Assembly (NCBI GenBank): GCA_003550945.1
Contig: PULL01000127.1
Span: 1-28,283, forward strand
From: Thioalkalivibrio sp.
Lineage (GTDB): Bacteria > Pseudomonadota > Gammaproteobacteria > Ectothiorhodospirales > Ectothiorhodospiraceae
DNA: 28,283 nt
Direction: 5' to 3'
Each line of letters begins with the position of its first letter. The stretch's first letter is position 1. Below are positions 1 to 7,233 of the stretch, one piece after another. The translations under genes were made by a program, and so were the position numbers. Under the pieces are notes generated by a model. The model was given only the letters and a program-made list of their open reading frames with translations, had not been told where the DNA came from and did no database searches.

Positions 1-232
1 ACGCGAAGGCCAGCTCGGCGTCGGGCTTGAAGAACATCGTGAGGAAGATGCCGGTGACGATCTGGATCACCAGCACCAGCAGGGCGAGCGAGCCGAAGTA
101 GTACCAGAAGTTGAAGTTCTTCGGCGCGTAATAGCGCGCGAGGTGCTCGTTCCAGAGTTGTGACAGCGGGAAGCGGGCATCCACCCAGCCCAGCACCCCG
201 CCCTGGATCTTGTCAGCCGTGTTGCCAGCCAT
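1..232 (-). CDS. petB: Cytochrome b of the bc1 complex, N-terminal fragment
   Basis: This is the first 77 codons of cytochrome b, the di-haem membrane subunit of ubiquinol:cytochrome c reductase; the rest lies beyond the left edge. The translation begins MAGNTADKIQGGVLGWVDAR, followed by a tryptophan- and tyrosine-rich stretch (NFNFWYYFGSLALL) and a first hydrophobic helix ending in TGIFLTMFF, the classic start of bacterial cytochrome b. The haem-ligand histidines are not in the window. The ATG at 230-232 shares one base with the stop codon of the Rieske gene (TAATG), so the two are translationally coupled, as in the usual petABC order. A cytochrome c1 gene is expected beyond the edge but cannot be seen. 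Confidence 0.93.
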   Translation of the reverse strand, partial: MAGNTADKIQGGVLGWVDARFPLSQLWNEHLARYYAPKNFNFWYYFGSLALLVLVIQIVTGIFLTMFFKPDAELAFA

Positions 233-834
233 TACGCGGTGTCTCCTTCAGCATGCTCGCCCACGACGATGACGTCATCGGTGAGGTAACGGTGCGGAGG
301 CACCTCCAGATTCAGCGCGGCCGGCATGTTGCGGTACACGCGACCGGCCATGTCAAAGCGGGACCCGTGGCAGCCACAGAGCCAGCCACCTGGCCAGTCG
401 GCACCCAGCTCGGCTGATCCGATTTCCGGACGGAATGCGGGCGAGCAACCCAGGTGCGTGCACAGGCCGATCAGCACGAGAATTTCCGGCCTGATCGAGC
501 GGTGGGGGTTCTGGGCGTATTCGGGCTGCTGGGTGAGCACGTCGGAGTCCGGGTCACGCAGCCGGTCGCGGATGCCGGGGAGCAGGTCGGGCATTTCGGG
601 AGTGCGTCGGACGACCCAGACGGGGCGACCGCGCCAGCCAACGCTGATGCGCTGGCCCGGCTCGATCTGGGACACATTCACTTCAACCGGGGCCCCGGCC
701 GCCTGGGCACGTGCGCTCGGTTGCAACGAGGCCACGAAAGGAACGGCAAGCGCCGCCACCCCCGCACCGCCGACCACCGACGTCGCTGCCACCAGGAACC
801 GGCGGCGACCTCGATCCACGCCTTGGTTTGCCAT
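232..834 (-). CDS. petA: Ubiquinol-cytochrome c reductase iron-sulfur (Rieske) subunit
   Basis: A 200-residue Rieske protein that passes electrons from ubiquinol to cytochrome c1 on the periplasmic face. The N-terminus has an arginine run (RGRRRFLVA, residues 8-16) followed by a hydrophobic helix to about residue 36. This fits the uncleaved Tat signal-anchor known for bacterial Rieske proteins. Cluster box 1 is CTHLGC (C125, H127, C130) and box 2 is CGCHGS (C153, C155, H156). C125, H127, C153 and H156 would bind the 2Fe-2S cluster, and C130 with C155 would form the stabilising disulfide. Length is normal for the family. It is the first gene of the bc1 operon and overlaps petB by one base. Confidence 0.96.
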   Translation of the reverse strand: MANQGVDRGRRRFLVAATSVVGGAGVAALAVPFVASLQPSARAQAAGAPVEVNVSQIEPGQRISVGWRGRPVWVVRRTPEMPDLLPGIRDRLRDPDSDVLTQQPEYAQNPHRSIRPEILVLIGLCTHLGCSPAFRPEIGSAELGADWPGGWLCGCHGSRFDMAGRVYRNMPAALNLEVPPHRYLTDDVIVVGEHAEGDTA

Positions 835-960
835 CTTCGCTCTCTCCAGCTGCTGTATCGCTCGTGTTCACGGCGGCGACTGCGGGGCGGGGGGCCGGCA
901 GGCCCGGCGGTGAGTCCTGCGCGCCGTCGTAGCGCCCTCTTGGGGGCGGTGTAATCAAAT

Positions 961-989
961 AGAATTCACTAAAACGCTAATTCGGTCAA
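961..989 (-). promoter_or_regulatory. Possible sigma-70 promoter for the petAB operon
   Basis: The 223 bases between the NIF3-type gene and the Rieske gene (835-1057) contain no gene. They include an AT-rich patch unusual for this GC-rich window. On the minus strand TTGACC (989-984) resembles a -35 box. It is followed after 17 bases by AATTCT (966-961), a weak -10 that matches the consensus at only three of six positions. The position suits transcription of petAB. Sequence resemblance only. Confidence 0.3.
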
Positions 990-1057
990 CCCGCGAGACC
1001 TGTGGTTGGCCCCTTCTGACGCATCAGACATGACCGCAACCCGCCGGTTCGGGTCGC

Positions 1058-1816
1058 TCAGGCCGGATTGGGTATATCGATGAAGGCATGGCCGATGCCA
1101 AAGCGTTCGGCGCACCAGGCCCCCAACGCACGCGGCCCGTAGCGCTCGGTCGCGTGATGACCGGCGGCGAAGTAGTGCACGCCGAGTTCGCGGGCCTCGT
1201 GCGTTGTCTGCTCGGAAATCTCGCCGCTGATGAAGGCGTCGACTCCGTGCGCCGCAGCCGTCGCAAGCATCGACTGCGCCCCTCCGGTGCACCAGGCCAC
1301 GCGCCGCACTGGGTGCGTGCCGCCCTGGACCCAGGTCGGGGGCCGTCCGAGCGCCACCCCGATCTCCTCCGCGAAGCCCTCTGCCGACCGTGCCTCCGGA
1401 AGACGGCCCACCAGCCCGACGCCATCCGGGCGCAGCGGCCCATCGGTCAGAAGACCGAGCCGGAGCCCGAGCTGGGCGTTGTTGCCGAGTTCCGGGTGCG
1501 CGTCCAGCGGCAGATGGTAGGCGACCAGGTTGATGTCGTTCTGCAGCAGCGTCTGCAACCGCTGCCGTTTCATGCCCACCACCGGCTGCGGCTCACCGCG
1601 CCAGAAATACCCGTGATGCACCAGGATCAGGTCCGCTTCCTGCTCGATCGCCGCAAGAATCAGTGCGTGGGAGGCGGTCACGCCGCTGACGATGCGCCGA
1701 ATCTCGCGGCGTCCCTCCACCTGCAAGCCGTTGGGGCAGTAATCCTCGAAGCGGCCGGGGTCCAGTTCCCGGTCGAGGGCCTCGAGAAGCGTGTCACGAT
1801 CGATGGCGGCCGGCAT
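1058..1816 (-). CDS. NIF3-family dinuclear metal protein (YbgI-like)
   Basis: A 252-residue member of the NIF3/YbgI family, which forms hexameric rings with a dinuclear metal site. The cellular role is unsettled; GTP cyclohydrolase-like or metal-chaperone functions have been suggested for relatives. Visible motifs are CPNGLQVEG (27-35), the metal-binding pair H67-H68 in LILVHHGYFW, H101 and D105 in AYHLPLDAHPELGNN, and H220-H221 with E224 in AAGHHATERYG. The start at 1816 is preceded by GGAGG at a good spacing (CCCGGAGGTTCCG). The frame stays open upstream, but that part runs into the divergent protease gene and has no family similarity. It is transcribed away from the protease gene; in several Gammaproteobacteria these two families are also neighbours. 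Confidence 0.9.
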   Translation of the reverse strand: MPAAIDRDTLLEALDRELDPGRFEDYCPNGLQVEGRREIRRIVSGVTASHALILAAIEQEADLILVHHGYFWRGEPQPVVGMKRQRLQTLLQNDINLVAYHLPLDAHPELGNNAQLGLRLGLLTDGPLRPDGVGLVGRLPEARSAEGFAEEIGVALGRPPTWVQGGTHPVRRVAWCTGGAQSMLATAAAHGVDAFISGEISEQTTHEARELGVHYFAAGHHATERYGPRALGAWCAERFGIGHAFIDIPNPA

Positions 1817-1851
1817 CGGAACCTCCGGGACAAGGTGCTGCAACGCGGAAA

Positions 1852-1887
1852 ACTGCAGGTGCAAAGCGCTGAAACCGAACCTGCAGT
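1852..1887. promoter_or_regulatory. Perfect 9-bp inverted repeat in a divergent intergenic region
   Basis: ACTGCAGGT at 1852-1860 and its exact reverse complement ACCTGCAGT at 1879-1887 are separated by 18 bases, giving about 27 bp between arm centres. The repeat fills the gap between the NIF3-type gene and the DegS-like gene. A TATATT at 1890-1895 lies just right of it but is only six bases before the protease ATG, so as a -10 box it would imply an almost leaderless message. The arrangement suits an operator bound by a dimeric regulator; the regulator is unknown. Confidence 0.45.
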
Positions 1888-1901
1888 GGTATATTGGGAC
1901 C

Positions 1902-3035
1902 ATGGTGAAGCTTTCGCGTTTCCTGCTGCAAGCGGCGCTGGCCGGCATCGCGGTTGCGGTGATCGTTGCGCTGTTCTTCCCCGCGGTGCTCGACAGCGAC
2001 CGCGGCGCTCCTGCTGTGGTCGCCACGCCGCCGGAGCCGCATCATCCTCTGCAGGGACCGATCTCCTACGCCCCCGGGGTGGCCAAGGCCGCGCCGGCGG
2101 TGGTCAACATCATGACCTCCCGGGTGGTCGGGGTGCCTCACCCGCTGACCGGCGAGGACGAACTCGACCGCTTCTTTGCCGAGACGCCGCACGGCCTCAT
2201 CGACCGCGAGCAGGCCAGTCTGGGATCGGGCGTGATCATGACAGCCCGGGGGCACATCCTGACCAACCATCACGTGATCGAGCAGGCCGAGGCGATCGCG
2301 GTTGTGCTCGCGAACGGCGATGCGCACCCGGCCGCGATCATCGGCATCGACGCCGAGACCGACCTGGCGGTGCTGCGCATCGACGCCCCGGGGATCACCG
2401 CGGCCAGTGTCGGAAGCTCGCGGGACCTGCTGGTCGGGGACGTGGTGCTTGCGATCGGCAACCCGTTCGGCGTGGGCCAGACTGTGACCAAGGGCATTGT
2501 CAGCGCAACCGGACGGACCGAACTGGGGATCAACCTGTTCGAAGACTTCATCCAGACCGACGCGGCGATCAACCCCGGGAACTCCGGCGGGGCGTTGATC
2601 AACGCCCTGGGGGAACTGGTCGGAATCAACACCGCGATCTTCACCCGCTCCGGCGGCTCTCACGGCATCGGCTTCGCAATCCCGGCGGACCTGGCCCGGG
2701 AGGTGATGAACGAAATCATCGAGAAGGGCTATGTCGCACGCGGCTGGCTGGGAATCGAGGTGCAGCCGATGGACCGCGCACTGGCCGAGTCGTTCGGCAT
2801 GGAACACCCGCGGGGCGTGCTGATCGCCGGCATCCTCAGCCGTGGCCCGGCTGCGCGGGCTGGCCTGCGGCCGGGAGACGTGATCCTGCAGCTGGATGGC
2901 CAGCGCGTGGACAACACACGGGCGGCCCTGAACGTGATCGCGCGCAAGCGCCCCGGAGAGCGCATCGACATCGAGGCGCTTCGCGACGGAGAACGGTTGC
3001 AGCTCGAGGCAACGGTAGACCAGCGCCCGGTCTGA
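1902..3035 (+). CDS. degS: DegS/AlgW-type membrane-anchored serine protease
   Basis: A 377-residue HtrA-family protease. One N-terminal membrane helix (about residues 7-28) and a single PDZ domain (about 280-372) mark it as the DegS/AlgW type rather than soluble two-PDZ DegP. In that class the protease is anchored in the inner membrane, its PDZ domain senses misfolded outer-membrane proteins, and it makes the first cut in the RseA/MucA anti-sigma factor. The catalytic triad is visible: H124 in TNHHVIE, D154 in ETDLAVL and S228 in NPGNSGGAL. The start at 1902 is chosen because the hydrophobic anchor follows at once; the frame is open to 1791, but that stretch overlaps the NIF3-type gene and looks non-coding. 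No strong ribosome site precedes it. Whether it controls RpoE here is inferred from the family. Confidence 0.92.
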   Translation: MVKLSRFLLQAALAGIAVAVIVALFFPAVLDSDRGAPAVVATPPEPHHPLQGPISYAPGVAKAAPAVVNIMTSRVVGVPHPLTGEDELDRFFAETPHGLIDREQASLGSGVIMTARGHILTNHHVIEQAEAIAVVLANGDAHPAAIIGIDAETDLAVLRIDAPGITAASVGSSRDLLVGDVVLAIGNPFGVGQTVTKGIVSATGRTELGINLFEDFIQTDAAINPGNSGGALINALGELVGINTAIFTRSGGSHGIGFAIPADLAREVMNEIIEKGYVARGWLGIEVQPMDRALAESFGMEHPRGVLIAGILSRGPAARAGLRPGDVILQLDGQRVDNTRAALNVIARKRPGERIDIEALRDGERLQLEATVDQRPV

Positions 3036-3061
3036 TTCGTGGCCGATCAGGCCCCGCGCGA

Positions 3062-4147
3062 TCAGACCAAGGCCCGAAGGGCCTCGGAGAGCGCCTCCAG
3101 AAAAGCGTCGTTTTCCTCCGGAGCGCCCACGGTGACCCGAAGGTGATCGGCAAGCAACCCGCCCGAGTGTCCGACGTCCTTGATCAGGACGCCGGAGGCC
3201 CTTAGCGACTCGAACACGCGGCGCCCCTGCGCCGGCGGCACCTGGAACAGCAGGAAATTGGCCTGGCTCGGAATCACCCGGCGTACGCCCGGGAGCGATG
3301 CAAGCGCGGCGCTGACCCGCGATCGCTGCTCGCGCAACAGCTGGGCCTGGCGCTCCAGCACTCCGCCGTGTTCAAGGGCGAACAGAACGGAGCGCTGGGT
3401 CAGCGAATTCACGTTGTAGGGGAGGCGCAGGCGTTCCAGCGCGTCGATCCAGTCGGGGGAAGCGGCCAGATACCCGAGCCGCAGCCCAGCCAGCCCCATT
3501 TTCGACAAGGTGCGCATCACCATCAGGCCGACCGGGCTGCCTGCGCGCGACAGGAAACTGCGGCTCGCGAACGGAGCATAGGCCTCGTCGATCACGGTGA
3601 CGCCAGGGTTCGCGGCCACCAACTCCTCAACCAGCCCTGGGTCGTACAGGCGACCGGTCGGATTGTTGGGAAAGGCCAGGAACAGCAGCGCGGGACGATG
3701 CTCTTCCAGCGCCCGCAGCATCGCCGGTGCATCGAGATCGAAGTCCGGAGCGAGCGGCACACCGACGAACGGAACCCCTGCGGCCCGCGCGAGCACCTCG
3801 TACATCACGAAGGTCGGCACCGGCGCCAGCACCGGCCGGCCGCTGCCCTGCACCGCGGTGATCAGGATCTGGATGATTTCGTCGGACCCGTTGCCGAGCA
3901 GGCAGCCGGCGGATTCGGGCAACCCGTGCGCGGTCCGGATCGCCGCAGTCACGGCCCTGCCGCCTGGGTCCGGGTAACGATTCAATTCGACGCCGCGCAG
4001 GGCCTCGAGCCACGCCGCCTCGAGTTCGCCCGGCCACGGAAAGGGATTCTCCATCGCGTCGAGCTTGATCAGCCCCGTGGCGTCGGCCACCACATACGCG
4101 GAGCGCTCGAGCACCTCGGCCCGCATCAGGTCGGAGGGCCGACTCAT
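3062..4147 (-). CDS. hisC: Histidinol-phosphate aminotransferase
   Basis: A 361-residue fold-type I PLP aminotransferase that converts imidazole-acetol phosphate to histidinol phosphate with glutamate as amino donor. Visible features are GNGSDE (85-90) near the phosphate pocket, FPNNPTG (159-165), DEAY (187-190) whose Asp contacts the pyridine nitrogen, and the Schiff-base lysine K216 in RTLSKMGLAGLRLGY. Length is normal. It is the last gene of the murA-hisG-aroG-hisD-hisC run, 30 bases after hisD. It converges with the DegS-like gene, with only 26 bases between the stop codons. Related aminotransferases share these motifs, but the adjacent hisD supports the HisC call. Confidence 0.93.
   Translation of the reverse strand: MSRPSDLMRAEVLERSAYVVADATGLIKLDAMENPFPWPGELEAAWLEALRGVELNRYPDPGGRAVTAAIRTAHGLPESAGCLLGNGSDEIIQILITAVQGSGRPVLAPVPTFVMYEVLARAAGVPFVGVPLAPDFDLDAPAMLRALEEHRPALLFLAFPNNPTGRLYDPGLVEELVAANPGVTVIDEAYAPFASRSFLSRAGSPVGLMVMRTLSKMGLAGLRLGYLAASPDWIDALERLRLPYNVNSLTQRSVLFALEHGGVLERQAQLLREQRSRVSAALASLPGVRRVIPSQANFLLFQVPPAQGRRVFESLRASGVLIKDVGHSGGLLADHLRVTVGAPEENDAFLEALSEALRALV
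3070..3084. terminator. Small hairpin at a convergent gene junction
   Basis: AGGCCC-GAA-GGGCCT forms a perfect 6-bp stem with a 3-base loop inside the last codons of hisC, just past the stop of the converging DegS-like gene. It has no T-tract on either side, so an intrinsic terminator is only a weak reading. Its position at a tail-to-tail junction is the main reason to list it. Confidence 0.25.
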
Positions 4148-4177
4148 GACCGTTCGTTTCTGCTGCCGGGCGGCGCT

Positions 4178-5479
4178 TTATTCACCGCGCATTTCGGCCG
4201 AACGGGCGTGGGCGACCAGCCCCTCGCCACGCGCAAGCACCGATGCGGTGCGACCCAGCGCGACCGCACCCTCGGGCGAACACTGAATGATGCTGGAGCG
4301 CTTCTGAAAGTCGTAAACGCCCAGCGGCGAGGAGAAGCGCGCCGTGCGCGAGGTCGGGAGGACGTGGTTCGGCCCGGCGCAGTAGTCGCCCACGGCCTCA
4401 CAGGTGTAACGCCCCATGAACACCGCGCCCGCGTGGCGCAGTCCGGCGTCGATCAGGCCCTGCGGATCGGCCACCGACAGCTCGAGATGCTCAGGCGCAA
4501 TGTGGTTGGCGACCCGCACCGCCTCGTCCATATCGTGGACACGGACCAGCGCGCCCCGCCCCCCGAGACTTGCTCGGATGATCTCCTCGCGCGGCATCTC
4601 CTGCAGCAACCGGTCCATCGCCTGCGCGACGCGGTCCAGGAAGCCGGCGTCGGGCGACACCAGGATCGACTGGGCCTGTTCGTCGTGCTCGGCCTGCGAA
4701 AACAGATCGGCAGCGATCCAGTCGGGATCGGTCTCCCCGTCGCACACCACCAGGATCTCGGAGGGGCCCGCGATCATGTCGATTCCGACGGTGCCGAAGA
4801 CCTCGCGCTTGGCTGCGGCGACGAAGATGTTTCCCGGCCCGACGATCTTGTCCACCGCAGGCACGGTGGCCGTCCCGTAGGCCAGCGCTGCCACCGCCTG
4901 TGCCCCGCCAATGGTGAACACACGATCCACGCCCGCAATGGCCGCCGCGGCCAGCACCATGTCGTTGAGTTCGCCTGCCGGGGCCGGAACCACCATCACC
5001 AGCAGCGGAACCCCGGCCACCTTCGCGGGGATCGCGTTCATCAGCACGGAAGAGGGATAGGCCGCCTTGCCACCCGGTACATACAGGCCCACCGAATCCA
5101 GCGGCGTCACACGCTGCCCGAGCACGGTACCGTCCGGCTCCTCGATCAGCCAGTCCTGCAGGCGCTGGTGCTCGGCGTAGCGCCGGATGCGCTCCGCCGC
5201 CGTCTCCAGGGCCTCGCGCTGGGCGACCGGAATCCGCTCCAGCGACTCCTTCAGGCGCTCGGGCGGGATCTCGAGCTGGTCCGCACGGTCCAGGTGCAGA
5301 CGGTCGAATCGCTCGGTGTAGCGGAGCACGGCCGCGTCACCCTCGCCGCGCACCGCCTCCAGGATCTCGTCCACGATGGCCCGTACCCCGTGGTCGGCCA
5401 CCGATTCCCACTGCAGCAGAAGGTCCAGTTCTTGCCAGAACCGCTCGTCCCGGCTGTCAAGACGCTTGATCTCAGGCAT
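4178..5479 (-). CDS. hisD: Histidinol dehydrogenase
   Basis: A 433-residue zinc- and NAD-dependent enzyme that oxidises histidinol to histidine in two steps, the end of the histidine pathway. Family signatures include VGLYVPGGKAAYPSS (130-144), TIGGAQAVAALAYGT (189-203), DKIVGPGN (210-217) and IDMIAGPSEILVV (233-245). Zinc ligands by alignment with E. coli HisD are Q262, H265, D364 and H424. The catalytic pair is E330-H331 in IAPEHLEL. Length and both ends are normal. It lies 34 bases after the DAHP synthase gene and 30 bases before hisC, so co-transcription is likely. Confidence 0.96.
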   Translation of the reverse strand: MPEIKRLDSRDERFWQELDLLLQWESVADHGVRAIVDEILEAVRGEGDAAVLRYTERFDRLHLDRADQLEIPPERLKESLERIPVAQREALETAAERIRRYAEHQRLQDWLIEEPDGTVLGQRVTPLDSVGLYVPGGKAAYPSSVLMNAIPAKVAGVPLLVMVVPAPAGELNDMVLAAAAIAGVDRVFTIGGAQAVAALAYGTATVPAVDKIVGPGNIFVAAAKREVFGTVGIDMIAGPSEILVVCDGETDPDWIAADLFSQAEHDEQAQSILVSPDAGFLDRVAQAMDRLLQEMPREEIIRASLGGRGALVRVHDMDEAVRVANHIAPEHLELSVADPQGLIDAGLRHAGAVFMGRYTCEAVGDYCAGPNHVLPTSRTARFSSPLGVYDFQKRSSIIQCSPEGAVALGRTASVLARGEGLVAHARSAEMRGE

Positions 5480-5513
5480 GGCTGCTGACTCCCATCACGA
5501 TCGGATCGTCGGT

Positions 5514-6572
5514 TCATGGACGCTGGCGGCGACGCCGGGCGGCTTCGGCCAGCACACGCAGCGAAGCCTCGGAATCGTCCCAGCCCATGCAGGCATCGGT
5601 GATGCTCTGACCATAGACCAGCGGCCGCTCCGGCAGGATGTCCTGCCGGCCCGCCTGCAGGTGGCTCTCCAGCATCACCCCGATAATGCGGCGATCGCCA
5701 CCCTCCAGCTGGTCCGCCACCGAACGCACCACGTCGACCTGCCGGGCCGGGTCCTTGCGGCTGTTGGCGTGGCTGCAGTCCACCATCACCGTTTCCGGCA
5801 GATCGGCTGCGTGCAGCTGGCTGCAGGCCTGTGCGATGCTCTCGGCATCATAGTTCGGCTGCCGCCCGCCGCGCAGGATGATGTGGCAGTCCTCGTTGCC
5901 GCGGGTGGAAAAGATGGCAGAACGGCCCGCCTTCGTCATCGACAGGAAATGGTGGGGCCTGGACGCGGAGCGGATCGCATCGATCGCGATCTGCAGGCTG
6001 CCGTCGGTGGAATTCTTGAAACCCACGGGGCAGGACAAACCCGACGCCAGTTCGCGGTGCACCTGGCTTTCCGTCGTTCGCGCCCCGATCGCACCCCAGG
6101 ACACGAGATCAGCGATGTACTGCGGACTGATCAGGTCGAGGAACTCGGTGGCGGCCGGCATGGACCGTTCGGCGAGATCGCGCAGCAGCCCGCGCGCCAG
6201 GCGCAGGCCCTTGTTGATCTGGAAACTGCCGTCCAGCTCCGGATCGTTGATCAGTCCCTTCCAGCCAACCGTCGTGCGCGGCTTTTCGAAATAGACGCGC
6301 ATCACCACCTCGAGCGCGTCACGGAGCTCCTCCCGCAACACCTTGAGGCGACCAGCGTACTCGATGGCCGCATCGACGTCGTGGATCGAGCAAGGACCGA
6401 CGACAACCAGCAGCCGGTCGTCTTCGCCGTGGAGAATGCGGTGAATCGCGGCCCGCGCGTTGTAGACGGTTTCGGCAGCCGCATCGGTCAGCGGGATCTC
6501 CCCGCGGACGACATCCGGCGAGGAAACCTCGTCGATGGACTTGATTCGCAGATCGTCGGTGGCGTGGCTCAT
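5514..6572 (-). CDS. aroG: 3-deoxy-7-phosphoheptulonate (DAHP) synthase, AroG type
   Basis: A 352-residue class I DAHP synthase that condenses phosphoenolpyruvate and erythrose 4-phosphate, the entry step of aromatic amino acid synthesis. It is almost collinear with E. coli AroG. The metal ligands fall at the same numbers: C61 in GPCSIHD, H268 in DCSHANS, E302 in MLESHL and D326 in SITDAC. The long block KPRTTVGWKGLINDP (98-111) and the SWGAIGARTTESQVHREL block (158-175) are intact. Residues that line the feedback-inhibitor pocket of AroG (D146, P150, S180) are also conserved, so allosteric inhibition by an aromatic amino acid is plausible, but which one cannot be told. The gene sits between hisG (16 bases upstream) and hisD (34 bases downstream), an unusual place for an aromatic-pathway gene. 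Confidence 0.95.
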   Translation of the reverse strand: MSHATDDLRIKSIDEVSSPDVVRGEIPLTDAAAETVYNARAAIHRILHGEDDRLLVVVGPCSIHDVDAAIEYAGRLKVLREELRDALEVVMRVYFEKPRTTVGWKGLINDPELDGSFQINKGLRLARGLLRDLAERSMPAATEFLDLISPQYIADLVSWGAIGARTTESQVHRELASGLSCPVGFKNSTDGSLQIAIDAIRSASRPHHFLSMTKAGRSAIFSTRGNEDCHIILRGGRQPNYDAESIAQACSQLHAADLPETVMVDCSHANSRKDPARQVDVVRSVADQLEGGDRRIIGVMLESHLQAGRQDILPERPLVYGQSITDACMGWDDSEASLRVLAEAARRRRQRP

Positions 6573-6588
6573 CGGGAATCCAGTGGCC

Positions 6589-7233
6589 TCAGGCGGCCGG
6601 AGTGAGGGCCGGACGCAGGCCCTCGATCAGTTGTTGAATGCGCGCATGCTGCATTTTCATCGCCGCCTTGTTCACCACCAGGCGCGAGCTGATGTGCGCG
6701 ATCAGCTCCAGCGGCGCGAGGCCGTTGGCCTTCAGGGTGTTGCCGGTGTCGACCAGGTCGACGATGAAGTCGGCCAGTCCAACCAGCGGCGCGAGTTCCA
6801 TCGATCCGTACAGTTTGATGATCTCGACCTGCCGGCCCTGTGCCGCAAAGTGGCGCTGCGTGACGTTCACGAACTTCGTCGCGATGCGCAGGCGCTCGGC
6901 CCCGCCCACGTGACCGGGCCGCCCCGCGAGCATCATGCGGCAGCGCGCGATCCCCAGGTCGAGCGGTTCGTAGAGGCCGGCACCGCCATGCTCCATCAGC
7001 ACGTCCTTGCCGGCCACGCCCACCGCGGCCGCGCCGTACTGAACGTAGGTCGGCACGTCGGTGGCCCGTACCACCACGATGTTCACGTCGGGGCGGGTGG
7101 TGCCGATGATCAGCTTGCGGGTCCGTGCCGGATCCTCCAGCGGCACGATGCCTGCCCGCTCCAGCAACGGCAGGGTCTCCTCCAGGATGCGCCCCTTCGA
7201 CAGCGCGATCGTCATCGCCTGCGCGGCGTTCAC
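6589..7233 (-). CDS. hisG: ATP phosphoribosyltransferase, short form
   Basis: Catalytic subunit of the first histidine-pathway enzyme, joining ATP and PRPP. It is the short HisG form (about 208-214 residues), which lacks the C-terminal regulatory domain and in other species needs HisZ for activity and feedback control; no hisZ is in the window. Diagnostic parts are TIALSKGRILEETLPLL near the N-terminus, YGAAAVGVAGKDVLMEHG, and the PRPP-binding loop DLVDTGNTLKANGL. Two starts are possible: GTG at 7233, which overlaps the murA stop (GTGA) and has AGGGAG about eight bases upstream, or ATG at 7215 (MTIALSKGR), which fits homologues but has a poor ribosome site. The GTG is preferred. The murA overlap leaves no room for a his leader peptide or attenuator. 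Confidence 0.93.
   Translation of the reverse strand: MNAAQAMTIALSKGRILEETLPLLERAGIVPLEDPARTRKLIIGTTRPDVNIVVVRATDVPTYVQYGAAAVGVAGKDVLMEHGGAGLYEPLDLGIARCRMMLAGRPGHVGGAERLRIATKFVNVTQRHFAAQGRQVEIIKLYGSMELAPLVGLADFIVDLVDTGNTLKANGLAPLELIAHISSRLVVNKAAMKMQHARIQQLIEGLRPALTPAA

Noticed and set aside
1088..3205. Plus-strand open frame of about 700 codons spanning the NIF3-type gene and the protease
   Set aside because: It runs antisense to the NIF3 gene and out of frame with the DegS-like gene. It is rich in Arg, Gln and His with no domain, as expected from shadow frames in high-GC DNA.
3368..5488. Plus-strand open frame of about 700 codons over hisC and hisD
   Set aside because: It is entirely antisense to two well-recognised enzymes, and its composition is biased with no recognisable motif.
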